This document shows, one piece after another, positions 46,215 to 56,510 of a DNA stretch of 64,000 bases. This DNA comes from Tretioscincus oriximinensis (lineage: Eukaryota > Chordata > Lepidosauria > Squamata > Gymnophthalmidae). The notes beneath the pieces are model-generated. The model did no database searches. It saw only the letters and a program-made list of their open reading frames with translations, and was not told where the DNA came from. The DNA is taken from assembly GCA_022410635.1 (NCBI GenBank), contig JAJVDF010000194.1, forward strand, positions 1,699,704-1,763,703. The letters are read 5' to 3'. How positions within the stretch are numbered: position 1 is the stretch's first letter; every line of letters starts with the position of its first letter. A program made the position numbers and the translations under genes.

Positions 46215-46720
46215 TAAACAGCTAAGGTGTATGAGGTCTCAGGCAGTTTATAATAAAAAGTAAACATATTAAAACCAAATTAACATATTAAATTAACAGT
46301 ATATGAGAATAGGGAAGGGAGAGCACGTTTTTTTCAGCCAAAGGCCAAGGTAAAGAGTTGTATATTCTTTTCAAGTGTTCCCTAAATGCATACAAAGTGA
46401 TTGGTGTGGAGGAGACTGTTCTACAATTTGGGAACTGCAATGAAAAGGCACTATCCCGGTTCCCACCCTCTTTACCACTGAAAGAGATGGTACAGTCAGG
46501 AGGGTCTTCCCTGAAGAACTCAAGGCACAGGCAGATGGGTATGGAGAAGGCATTCCTTTAGATATTTTGGGCACAAGTTATTTAGGGCCTTAGAGTTAAT
46601 GCCTTAAATTGTGCTTGNAGCACGTTGGCAGCCAATGCAGATCCTTGAAGACAGGTGTGATATGTGACTGCCCAGTCATTCCAGCCAGCAGTCCACCTGC
46701 TGCATTCTGTACATTTATGA
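46215..46720 (-). mobile_element. L2 LINE, ORF2 tail and 3' UTR, antisense
   Basis: Minus-strand translation has VQNAAGGLLAGMTGQSHITP, then VFKDLHWLPTC, the L2 ORF2 signature (relatives: NAAARL..G..R.DHITPVL..LHWLPV). It continues with frameshifts into GMPSPYPSACALSSSGKTLL and VPSLSVVKRVGTG. The 3' UTR complement ('gccaaaggccaaggtaaag', 'gaggtctcaggcag') reaches about 46215. Decayed and non-functional. Confidence 0.83.
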
Positions 46721-48248
46721 AATTGTGTATTCTAATTTGCAAATGAAAAAGAATTCTCAAATCATATGCATTATAAGACAGAGAAAAAGGTGTTGACATT
46801 GCCTACTATGATTATCATTAGGCAATACAGCATACAACAAGTGTATAAATAAATAATTTATATACTTTGAAGAAGAGGCGGGGTTGTGTACATAATAAAA
46901 CAGCTCTGTTCCAATTTTTAACATATTTTAACCCATTTTCAGCCCTGAAAAATTGGATTAAACCAGGAAAAAGCCCTATTTTTTCTGGTTTAGTCCAATT
47001 CTGCAGGATTGAAGATGGATTAAAAGTACATGCATGGAACTTTTCTGATATAGTTAGAAGCAAATTTTTGCCTAAAACCAAGTACTGATAAACTTTGCTT
47101 TATGAGCTCCTGCTCTATGAGTTATTTTTACAAGCATTCAGTTTATCTTTATGAACATTTTTTGAGTGTCCAAAGATATATTGCTTCAATATATTTAAAA
47201 ATATATCCCTGCTTTACAAGCAAATCTGCATACAGATTTCCTATAAAATCAAAAGATTTCCAGAATTGTGAAATCCTTTATCTTTCCTTAAAATTCTTTA
47301 TAAAATTCTTTATCTTTCCTTAAAATTCTTTCTAGCCAAATCGAAGAAAGGTTATTTCTTGCTATGGCTGTCAAAACACTTTGACCATTGCAATCTACAG
47401 AAGAATCAGAAAACATGAGAAGTATCTCCTATGACAGAAGTCATTAAATCATCATAATTTTAAACACTCTTTTAAAGTTTAAAGCTGTTTCTTTCCCCCT
47501 CCCCCGAGTTATGTGTCTAGCACCTAATTGATGTGTCTTTTAATTATACTTGACAAATTAGCAATTTCTTGCAAACAACAAAATATATAGTTTGATTTTC
47601 TTTTTTTAAGGAGCCAAAGATATAGTGAACAGCCTGGAGGAACAATTCTCTGAGGATTGTGTACCCTCTCGTAGTGTTCTTAATTATTGTTTGGGGCGCA
47701 TACAAACAGCTGTGCAAACTCCTCTTGCCAGGGAAATAGTAATAACAACACTACGTTAGATTTAGACATAGAACCTAGAATGAAGCATGGCTTGAAATGC
47801 TCACAAAGCAGCATCCCTGATGTTAGAATGTCTGCAAGACATTTCTTCAGTACAGATTCAAAGGTAACAATGACCAAAGTTTACCTTGATCAGTTTTGTT
47901 CATGGCCCACTGGAAGCATCTCTTAGCNTCCAGTCATTCTGTTGGACAAATTATTTCTCACCCCCCTCCCCACACAAACACATACCACCAATGGAGAGGC
48001 ATGGATAGGCCTCCACAGCCAAACTAGTTGAATTATTTTGCTACTCAGCTATGCAGAAGCAGCAGGCCTTTAGGCTAATTAATAAATCATCAACGCATTT
48101 GTGGTGTGAAAAATGAAATATTTATGCTTGCCAGAGTAATATTTCTGTCTTGCAGCACTATGCTCTGTTGATGCCTGATGGAGGATGAAGTAAATACCAG
48201 CTGGTGTAGAATGAGCAGAATATAATTACTTTCTACAAAGTTAACTGC
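46721..48248. other. no gene; one hairpin and a small duplication
   Basis: A hairpin at 46951-47000 has 22-nt arms (AATTGGATTAAACCAGGAAA with a complementary TTTTCTGGTTTAGTCCAATT) around six bases. Near 47276-47330 'tctttccttaaaattcttt' is repeated twice. No gene recognised. Confidence 0.45.
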
Positions 48249-48289
48249 GAGGAGGAGGAGGAAGAGGAGGGGGAGGGGAGGAGGAGGAA
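48249..48289. repeat. (GGA)n purine microsatellite
   Basis: Imperfect GAG/GGA repeats about 41 bp long. Confidence 0.9.
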
Positions 48290-48534
48290 TCTTTAGAAAA
48301 ACTGCTCAAGTNAATGAAAACAGAGTATCGATATACTATGAAATGCAAAGCATAATCGAAGTAGAGATAATAAGGCTAGAGATAACCACAGGCAATCCTT
48401 GGGCAATAATATGAACAACTATTTGCATCAAGGGCCTTTTATCTAAGGCTTTTTGTTAATGATTTCTAATTGGATCACTAAAGGACTTAGGGGCCCATTT
48501 GCTTCTGCATTCTTTTCACAGAAGATAAAAAAGA

Positions 48535-48566
48535 TCTATCTATCTACCTATCTATATCTATATATC
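48535..48566. repeat. (TATC)n microsatellite
   Basis: Imperfect TATC/TACC/TA repeats, about 32 bp. Confidence 0.9.
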
Positions 48567-48670
48567 GGGAATTTTAGCAAATCAATTCAGGAAAGGGGGN
48601 GCATGCAATTTAGGTGTATGTGTGTGAAGTACATTCTGAGGTGAAAAATGCTAGAGACCGTTGTATTTTC

Positions 48671-48745
48671 TACAATGGGCTTACCAACTAGTACACACTA
48701 TAGATAGATAGAAGATAGATAGTACTAGTTGATAAGCCCATTGTA
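48671..48745. repeat. 75-bp palindrome with a GATA-repeat loop
   Basis: Arms TACAATGGGCTTACCAACTA.. (48671-48694) and its complement (48722-48745) match at 23 of 24 positions by my count. They enclose a 27-nt loop made mostly of TAGA/GATA repeats. TA at each outer edge could be a mariner-type target site, making this a candidate micro-MITE, but only one copy is seen. Confidence 0.75.
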
Positions 48746-49749
48746 AGCAGTAGGAGCACAGCCATTGTAATACAGTTCTTCCCATTCCTATCCTATATAG
48801 GCAATTCAGCTTCATACGTTCACATCAACACCTTGAATTAGGCTCAGTGTATATCTTTCAAGTCTAGCATGATGTTTATTCCACCAGTAACTTCTAAAAG
48901 CAGTTGAACTGTTGAATCCTGCACTGATTCTTTTAACTTCCTTCAAGGTGTTCCATGTTGCCACACATTCTGATAGTATAAAATGAATTTATCATAGATA
49001 CCATGACTGCAGGTTTTCTCTATCCAGGAAACACCAAAGTTGGTGCACCAGTCAGAGGTGGAGATAGGTACTGCCACATGAGTCTCAAGTAAGTCATTAA
49101 TCCAGAAGCAGTCCTAAATCATAAATCTGTTATTTCTGGAATAAATCANTCTCATCCAGAATCTGGACCTGATGATTGACATCACGTCATGACACATAAC
49201 GATAGTCAATTAATCGATCCACATCTAATCCATTGTTGGATGAGAATGTTAATATGCACATGCCACCAGCACTTCAACAAAGTGAAAATGTCCTTTTAAT
49301 ACAGAAGTATTCTGTAAAGGGCAGTGAATGAAAGATGGAGGTTGAAGAGGTTTTTTATATATCCAGCAGGGATTGAAAGTAAATGTCATATTTTTGCTTT
49401 TGCTTTGGATGCTTGTATCTGAAATAGCAGCCAATTTAAACACCAGTCATTTTAAACTTGTCAATAAATTTCTGAATCTAAGCACATCTGGTACTTGTGA
49501 CTGACAACTGCAAATTAATATAGCTTTGTTAAATGCCCAGAAACATGCCTTGTTGCTTTGTTGATTATCACAGTGCAACATGGAAAACTAATAAAGCACT
49601 GAATGGATTTAGTTATTTATATTAGTATTAAGTAAGATAATTGCCTTTGGAAAAGAAAGCATAGCATGATCAGGTTTGGCAAATGGAAAAGCAAAACATT
49701 CTTCCTTCCTTCTCTTTTAACTATATAGCCATGGCAACATACAGTCCAG
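48746..49749. other. no recognised feature
   Basis: No gene or named repeat seen in about 1 kb. Confidence 0.4.
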
Positions 49750-50300
49750 TTTATTTATTTATTTACTTTTCTATACTGTGCTATACCCAATCAGGGGTAT
49801 AATCAGGGGGATTAACAATGAAGAACAAAATAAGAATATAAAAACCATACTGAATCTGGCCAGAGCTCATCTAGTCCATTGTTTTGTCTCACCCAGATGC
49901 CCCTGGGCAGTCTGAAGAAAAGAAGGCAAAATATGTACCTGTCCATTACTCCCTGCAAATGGTATTTCAAGAATACTGCCTGTTGCTCAATCCTGGAGGA
50001 AGCATCCGGATATCCATCCTAGTAACCATTTATACCCTTGGTGTCCATTAACCTATCTAGTAGCTATCCTAGCTCTTAGCTACCACCACCTCATCAGGAA
50101 GTAGATTCCACAGGCCGATGACCCTCTGGGTATAAAAAATACTTTCCTTTGTCTGTTCTCACTTTTCTGCCCATAGGTTTCAAAGAATGTCCTCTGGTCC
50201 TAACATAACAATACCTGAAAGTAGGGGAGAACAGGGTTTTCTTAGCCAAAGGCCAAGTTGAAAAGGTGCACCTTCAATTTTTCAGAGCAAAAGAAATAAT
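49750..50300 (-). mobile_element. L2 LINE 3' fragment, antisense, split by CR1
   Basis: Left piece (49750-49829): 'tttatttatttatttac' tail and 'gattaacaatgaagaac'. Right piece (about 50216-50300): 'gtaggggagaacagggtttt', 'agccaaaggccaagttg'. Together they follow the antisense L2 order at 46215-46360. The CR1 at 49830-50215 lies between them, so L2 was present first. Confidence 0.68.
49830..50215 (-). mobile_element. CR1 LINE 3' end, antisense, nested in L2
   Basis: The + strand shows the complement of the CR1 3' UTR and last ORF2 codons ('gcctgttgctcaatcctgg', 'ggaagtagattccacaggcc', 'cgatgaccctctgggtat'). It parallels 54862-55260 with more substitutions. The 3' terminus is the degenerate 'aagaatataaaaacc'. 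No obvious target duplication. Confidence 0.85.
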
Positions 50301-50572
50301 TGCTGGTTATCTGATACTTTTGAAAGTACGATGATGATAATGGATATAGATTAATACTGGAGCTTCATTAATTTCCAGATATTTCCTAAATGAGTGAATA
50401 CTGCCTAAACAGGTGAGGTTGGGTAATCTAGACTTTGATTTTGAAGTAGTGTTTTGATTATTGTCCCACATTTAGATTTGTCCCACATCTAGATCCCAAA
50501 CTGCTAGATTATTACTTGAATCTTTCCAATTGTAGAGAGATGGATGATGTATTAAAAAAAGAAATAGCATCT

Positions 50573-50962
50573 TAGGCCTCAGTGTGATGTTCCACTCTCT
50601 AATGGAGGTTTTGCTAGGCTTCACCATGCATTCGGAGGATCTGCACTCTTCTATTGCAGATCTTTTCCATCTGCATAGTAAAAGGCAGCATCCTCCATGT
50701 TATGTTGCCTTTCAGCCCTGTCATGTGCGCACCCTCATGAGAGAAGATGAGAAGCATGAGAAAACACCAGCCAATAGGGCTGCAGAATTGTAGCTGAGTG
50801 GGGATGTACAGTTTATTTCTTCTGCCTTCTTCCCATTGCCTCTCACAAGTTCTGGAAAAAAGTACATCCCCTCTTTTTCCAAGCAAAATCCACAGTCCCT
50901 TGTAGACTTTGGATTTCACTTGATTTCACTCATTTTGCCCCTCCGTCTGGATGAGGCCTTAG
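50573..50962 (-). repeat. unclassified interspersed repeat, copy 2
   Basis: Its complement matches 34411-34790 block for block (see that entry). Termini read TTAGGCCTCA at the left and, complemented, TAAGGCCTCATCC at the right, short inverted ends compatible with a DNA transposon. The 8-bp flanks (atagcatc, gatattct) do not match. No protein. Confidence 0.7.
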
Positions 50963-52277
50963 ATATTCTTTTAATACTGCAGTGCTTCCCAGTAAGAAAA
51001 AAAACCCTGCTGATACCAGCAGTTGACATCCCTTTATAACTGGTGCATCAAAACAGTTTAATTTTGTTGCAGTAACACCTAGATTCAAAGTGCTATATAT
51101 TTTCCAGCTATTTTATATTTCCTTCATAACTTTAGCAAAGCTGAGAAACTCATTTCATCAAGCTTAAGGTTGATGGGAAAGAATTAGCAAATGCAGTGCC
51201 AGTGATCAAGGTAGTAAAATTCTCAGTAGTGCCACTTTTGCAGCAAATATTTGGGTGCTTATTAAGGCATTAACTGGGATCAGATTGGGGAAGAATATGC
51301 CTCATGCATCATTTAAATGGTGTGTCTTTGGCTAGAATAAAGGCTGTTTCCAGCAGCCATTACGTTAAATTGAGAAAATGTGAATCTTGATTAGGAAGGT
51401 ACAACAGGACACCTACTTACAATTTATTGATCTCCAACCCCCCTTCCCAAAAAAGTGTACCAGTTACTTTGAAGAACAATCTTTGTTAATCTAGCACCTG
51501 CTCACTAGAACAGATAACTGCTATAATATTAAACCTCTGATGTGTTAAATTGTAAAGGTTGTCCTACAGACTTTTCTGACTGAATCAACCTCTGATCTTT
51601 CACTGATCAAGGTACTATGTAAACCATGAGTAGCAGAAGAAAGACCAAACACTAAACCATGGTATTCTTTTGTGCTTGTGTTTTTAACCACATAAAAGTG
51701 TTTATTCAACCAATCACAATACAGCTGTACCTTCCAGCGAAAACACTTAAATTTTGTTATTTGGTATTTTATAGCACAATTGGAACCATTCATTTCTGCA
51801 ACACATTTCTCCCAAATCTATGAAACTGTGCTGGCGATCCAAATGAATAAGTAAACCAACAATAGACATATTAAAACTGACAGGATAAAATGTTTTCAAT
51901 GTTCTTCTTCCAAAGAATTGTCGGTAACTAACAGGTGCCTTATAATGAAGGTTAAATTGAATTTGGGGCCCAAACCTGTGGGAAGACAGTGAGTTATTTA
52001 CTGTAGTGTCTAGGAACCATTATCAAAAAAGCAAAAAGCTCTGGTTCTGGATATATGCATCAACCTATCAAAAGAAAAGCTTATTCCAATCAAGTAAACG
52101 ACTGAGCCAGATATTAATGTGATCATTTACCACTGCAGGTTTCTTGTTGTTATTGTTGTTGTTCTTTCAACAATAATTCAAATGCTTTTATCTCCCCCTC
52201 TCCCAAATTATATGAAGTGAAATCTAATGAAAATGGAGAGTTCACGCTTCAGAAAGATTANTTGTAAAAAGTATGTA
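50963..52277. other. no recognised feature
   Basis: About 1.3 kb without a named repeat or gene. Confidence 0.4.
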
Positions 52278-52279
52278 TA

Positions 52280-52352
52280 TGCTCAAAACAATTAAGGGAA
52301 CACTTTAACATAACAGTGTATGTTAAAGTGTTCCCTTAATAGTTTTGAACAG
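52280..52352. mobile_element. Tc1/mariner-type micro-MITE, copy 3
   Basis: 73 bp: TGCTCAAAACAATTAAGGG on the left and the complement (with two changes) on the right, TA on both sides (52278-52279, 52353-52354). The first C of the consensus end is missing. Same family as 3911-3973 and 17084-17157. Confidence 0.84.
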
Positions 52353-52781
52353 TATATTTTCAATAAGACTAGTGGTATATTTGTTTAGTTCCCCCCCCCC
52401 AAAAAAAAAATAATAATGAGGCTACATATTCAAGAGTCCAATACTGACATTGCATAGAAACTGACAAAAGAATTATTCCTGCCACAATAAAAGTATGTGG
52501 TAGGAAGCTCATATAGATTTGAGAACATAATGCATTAGTCTTACATGAATTTAATAATTCTGGTACATTTACAAAAGCAAGAAACCAAACAATCCCTAAA
52601 ACCACAAGGGAGCAAATTCACCAAATGAAACAGAGCAAAAAACCTCGGGTGACCAATCACGTACAAACACAAAACAAAAATTATACAAATAATAAAATAG
52701 TATAAATTTATTTAAAACAGTATTAAATAAGCCAGCAAAGGAGATAGCAGCGCTTTGAGACTAACTTGAGAAAAGTGGTTG

Positions 52782-52819
52782 ACATAAGCTTTCGTAGACA
52801 GGTCTACTTCTTCAGATGC
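52782..52819 (-). ncRNA. hammerhead-ribozyme-like motif, tandem unit 1
   Basis: Minus strand: GCAT, CTGAAGA, A, GTAGAC-CT-GTCTAC, GAAAGCTT, ATGT. All core boxes agree with the 37666-37704 motif; stem I closes with a G-U pair. Stem II arms are fully complementary while the loop differs (CT for GT). Same caveat about the extra A. Confidence 0.48.
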
Positions 52820-52906
52820 TGAGGGACTAATGAAAGGGTCAGGTATTTATAGGAAAATGTGTATGGGAGAAGACAAAGCATATGCAACTGTAGAAGAAAA
52901 GTGGTT

Positions 52907-52944
52907 GGTATAAGCTTTTGTAGATAGGTCTACTTCTTCAGATT
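52907..52944 (-). ncRNA. degenerate hammerhead-like motif, tandem unit 2
   Basis: Minus strand: CTGAAGA, A, GTAGACCTATCTAC, AAAAGCTT, ATACC. G12 of the GAA box reads A and stem I does not pair, so this unit should be inactive. It lies about 125 bp from unit 1 in the same orientation. Confidence 0.45.
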
Positions 52945-52950
52945 CTTCAA

Positions 52951-53409
52951 TAACCAAATGTTTTTGATGCTATTTCATGACCTGTGCCCTGTACCGTTAA
53001 TCCCAAGCACGCAATCCCAGAGCANGATCTGAATAAAAAGACCACCAGTTGAACAATGATCCAGGAATTAATCAAACAACTGCAGTTGAGGGTGATGAGA
53101 CCAATACAAGGAAAAACATCTTTCTTTGTTGAAGAGCTCAATCATTATGTTCAATATAATGAACATAAATCCATTCTCACATTGATGCATTTATATATAT
53201 AAGCTTGAAATTTCCATACGTTAGTGGGCTCAATCCAAAATTCACACTTTCACAAAGTTAAAAAACTACAGAAGAATTCCAAGACGTAATGATCAACACC
53301 ATAAATTTACAACTTATATACTAAGTATTTTCACATCCGTAGGACATGATCCAGCAGATACTTAAAATAAACCAAAGACTGAGGGATAGGGATAATGTCT
53401 ATGTGCTGG
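52951..53409. other. no gene; possible PLE family B 3' non-coding end
   Basis: Lies directly downstream (minus sense) of the family B coding region and could be its 3' terminal region. No hammerhead-like box seen here. Confidence 0.35.
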
Positions 53410-53416
53410 CTAAATA

Positions 53417-53956
53417 CTAACAAATAAACCAGTTGATTTTCTTATTGAGTCCAAAAGGGGAACATGATCTTAACTTGTTAATCCAGAAAAGTTCCCTCTT
53501 TTGTAAAGCTTCTTTAGTACTATAATTCGTGAGTCTCTCCAAACACCAAAATTTAAAATAATTAAAAGTATGGTTCATGGATGCAAAATGTTTAACCAGA
53601 GAGGCTTGTGTTCTGTTGCTTTTTATACAGCTTCTATGTTCAATCATCCTTGTTTCTACTAGTCTCGATGTTATACCTATATATAATTTCTAACAAGGGT
53701 ACTGTATTATATATATAACATTATTGCTGTTACAATTGAAAAAATCCCTGATATGATATGTTCTCCCATCTAGAGGATTTACAGATTGTTTGGTCTGTAT
53801 CGAATTGTTATAGACCACACAATGCCCACATTTAAAATGCCCTGAAAGTTCAGGGGATCGCTTCTTAAGAGGTTCTGTGATAGAGAATATCCTTAATGTT
53901 CTTACTCCTTTTATAAGAGAATATGGAATTATGAGATCATCCAGGTACTTCACCAA
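53417..53956 (-). pseudogene. PLE family B GIY-YIG endonuclease domain, one stop
   Basis: Reads HFKCGHCVVYNNS, NCNSNNVIYIIQYPC, then a TAG, then LYIGITSRLVETRMIEHR in the same frame, and ends with LQKRELFWINKLRSCSPFGLNKKI. VIY and YIG are the GIY-YIG motifs, followed by the usual R..EHR. A C-x2-C pair (CGHC, just before) is the zinc-binding-like cluster. Only the single TAG separates the two open pieces, so this domain decayed little. It would nick target DNA for priming. Confidence 0.88.
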
Positions 53957-54326
53957 GTAGGTGCCAGTGTCTCAATATAATCCTCCTGAAGTCTGCAGAA
54001 TAAGCATCAAATTTAATAAGGATATACATATTCCTATTGTGCATTGTTTTCTTTGGTTTAAAGGACAAGGTGGTGTGCCTGCTTTTTTTCTTTGCTTGTA
54101 TATATGCTTCCTATATCACTGACTCCAGGTATCCTTTTTGAACAAACTGTTTTTTTATCATACTCGTGTGCTGTTCAAACCCCTTACCTACTACAATTTC
54201 GTCTAGCTCTTATAAATTGTGAAAATGGTAGGTTCTTTTTAAGGGGTGCAGGATGAAAGCTGTTAAATGAAAGGTAAGAATTCACACCTNTGCTTTTTTA
54301 AAGGTATTGGTGGTAAAATTATCTTC

Positions 54327-54861
54327 TTAAAAATCTATTTGTATGTCCAAGAAGTGGATAGAGGATCTATGATATGTCATATCAAATTTAATTGTAGGGT
54401 GAATATCATTGATAAAAATCTGAAACTNCTGTAGGAGAACTTCTGTACCGGTCCAAATACAAAAAATGTCATCCAAAAATCTCTTCCATACAAAAATATT
54501 ATCTGAAAATGTGTTATCCCTGATTATGTGAGTTTCCTCAAATCTACTCATGTACAAATTGGCAAGTTCTGGGGCAAATTTACAGCCCGTAGCCACCCCT
54601 GATTTTTGGAGGTGGAAGTCATTTGGAAATACAAAAAAAAATCTTTTTCAAGACAATTTCCAGAATTTCAGCCAAAAACTGAGTCGGGGAGCCATGCTGG
54701 TTCTGGTCTCCAGAATTTCCTCTATCATATTTATCGCTTCTATTTGTGGGATATTAGCATACAGAGAGACAATATCAAGTGTGACTAGATAGAAGTTTGC
54801 ATTAGGGGGAGTAATATTATGTAGGAAAAGAACAAAGTCCCTTGTGTCCTTAATTAGAGAT
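54327..54861 (-). pseudogene. PLE family B reverse transcriptase, palm region
   Basis: First piece: LIKDTRDFVLFLHNI, then LVTLDIVSLYANIPQ (motif A, D..SLYANIP). A frameshift follows around 54600-54650. Second piece: MATGCKFAPELANLYM (relatives G..MG..FAPE.ANL.M), KRFLDDIFCIWTG (catalytic FLDD) and HFLDIQIDF. These are the PLE RT motifs in order. The first catalytic aspartates are all present, unlike family A. Confidence 0.88.
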
Positions 54862-56510
54862 AAGAACATAAGAACATAAGAAGAGCCATACTGGACCAGG
54901 CCACAGCCCATCATGTCCAGCATTCTGTGTCACACAGAGGCCCACCAGATGCACCTGGGCAGTCCGAACAGAGGAAAGCAAAATATGCACCTGTTCATGA
55001 CTCCCTGCAAATGGTATTTCAGGAGTCCTGCCTGTTGCTCCATCCCAGAGGCAACATCCAGACATCCATCCTAGTATCCATTTATACCTTTGGTGTCCAT
55101 AAACCTGTCTAGTCCTGTCTTGAAACTATCCAAGCTGTTAGCTACCACTACCTCTTCAGGAAGTAAATTCCACAGGCCGATGACCCTGTGGGTGAAAAAA
55201 TACTTTCCTTTGTTCGTTCTCACTTTTCTACCCAACAGTTTTAAGGAGTGCCCTCTGGTCTTTGTGTTGTGTGATAGAGAAAACATTTTTTCTCTATTCA
55301 CCCTGTCGATCCCATGCATGATTTTGTACACTTCAATCAGATCACCCCTCAAACGTCTCCTTTCAAGGCTGAAGAGGCCCAAACGTTGCAGCCTTGCTTC
55401 GTAAGGGAGGTGCTCCAGACCCTTGATCATTTTTGTTGCCCTTTTCTGCACCTTCTCCAGTTCCAAAATATCNCTCTTGAGATGTGGTGACCAGAATTGA
55501 ACACAGTATTCCAAATGTGGCCTCACCACAGATTTATAAAGAGGCAAAACAACATTTGCTGACTTGTTTTCGATTCCTTTCCTAATTATCCCCAACATGG
55601 AATTTGCCTTTTTTGCTGCTGCTGCACACTGGGTTGACATTTTCATTGAATTGTCCACTAACACCCCAAGATCCTTTTCTTGCTCGGTCACAGAAAGCTT
55701 GGTTCCCATCAGGTGGTAGGAGTATTTTGGGTTCTTTGCCCCAATATGCATGACCTTGCACTTGCTTAAGTTGAAGTGCATTTGCCACTTTGATGCCCAC
55801 TCACCCAATTTCANTAAATCACTCTGGAGTGCCTTACAATCATTTTTAGTTTTCACTACCCTGAACAGTTTAGTGTCGTCAGCAAACTTGGCTACTTCAC
55901 TATTTACCTCGGCATCCAGATCATTTATAAATATATTGAAAAGCAAGGGTCCCAGTACAGATCCCTGGGGTACCCCACTTCTAACCTCTTTCCACTCAGA
56001 GAACTTTTTGTCCATTTAATACTACCCTCTGTTTTCTATCTTTTAGCCAGTTTCCAATCCAGGACAAAGTCNGCCCTCTTATACCATGAGTACGGAGCTT
56101 TTTTAGAAGCCTTTGATGTGGGACTTTATCAAAAGCCTTCTGAAAATCTAGATAGACCATATCAACTGGATCCCCTTTATCTACATGTTTGTTAACACTT
56201 CCAAAGAATTCTAGCAAGTTGGTAAGGCATGACTTACCCTTGCTGAAGCCATGCTGAGTTTCATTCAGCAATGCGTGCCTCTCCATGTGTTTAGTAATTT
56301 TGTCCTTAATTATGGTTTCCAACACTTTACCTGGAATTGATGTTAAACTGATGGGTCTATAATTTCTGGGATCACCCCGGGATCCTTTTTTGAAGATTGG
56401 TGTTACATTAGCTACCTTCCAATCTATTGGTACTATGCCTGATCTTAAGGAAAGATTAAATATTTTGGTTAGAAGTTCAGCAATTTCGCATTTGAGTACT
56501 TTCAATATAT
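54862..56510 (-). mobile_element. CR1 LINE, nearly intact 3' part, nested in PLE
   Basis: Minus-strand CR1 ending at about 54862 with repeated TTCTTATG units; UTR at 54870-55070; ORF2 from 55071 to about 56505. It is inserted in the PLE family B RT. The left junction with the PLE is clean, with AT at both edges of the whole block and no longer duplication, which is normal for CR1. The 5' end of recognisable CR1 is about 56500; what follows to 57230 is another sequence. It is the best-preserved CR1 in the window. Confidence 0.93.
55071..56505 (-). pseudogene. CR1 ORF2 reverse transcriptase and C-terminus, one frameshift
   Basis: The upstream frame (55996-56505) has VANVTPIFKKGSRGDPRNYR, PISLTSIPGKVLE and VYLDFQKAFDKVPHQ (motif A aspartate). 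A one-base change in the A run near 56000 shifts to the second frame (55071-56015). That frame has RSGVPQGSVLGPLLFNIFIN, AKFADDTKLF (catalytic ADD, about residues 41-50), LNLSKCKVMHIG-type thumb and the tail WNLLPEEVVVANSLDSFKTG. About 478 codons are otherwise readable, with two N-containing codons and no extra stops. The N-terminal endonuclease is missing through 5' truncation. The protein would reverse transcribe CR1 RNA at a nicked target. Confidence 0.92.

Larger units (their letters stand above)
52727..52950 (-). mobile_element. PLE family A terminal fragment, two hammerhead-like modules
   Basis: The + strand 'ccagcaaaggagatagcag', 'tttgagactaacttgag', 'ttcagatgctgagggacta' and 'gaagacaaagcatatgcaa' run collinear with 37612-37780. 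It is therefore the 3' terminal region of PLE family A, minus strand. After about 52890 the hammerhead-like box is repeated in the same orientation ('aagtggttggtataagc'). It sits directly downstream (minus sense) of PLE family B, which is a different family. Confidence 0.8.
53410..54861 (-). mobile_element. Penelope-like element, family B, 3' half
   Basis: On the minus strand this part holds the RT palm, a linker and a GIY-YIG endonuclease. It joins in reading frame to the 5' half that resumes at 57231 if the 54862-57230 block is removed. The family differs clearly from family A in RT (FLDDIFCIW versus FINDIFIIW) and in the endonuclease cysteine region. It carries frameshifts and at least one stop, so it is inactive, but the catalytic DD is intact. 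Confidence 0.9.
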
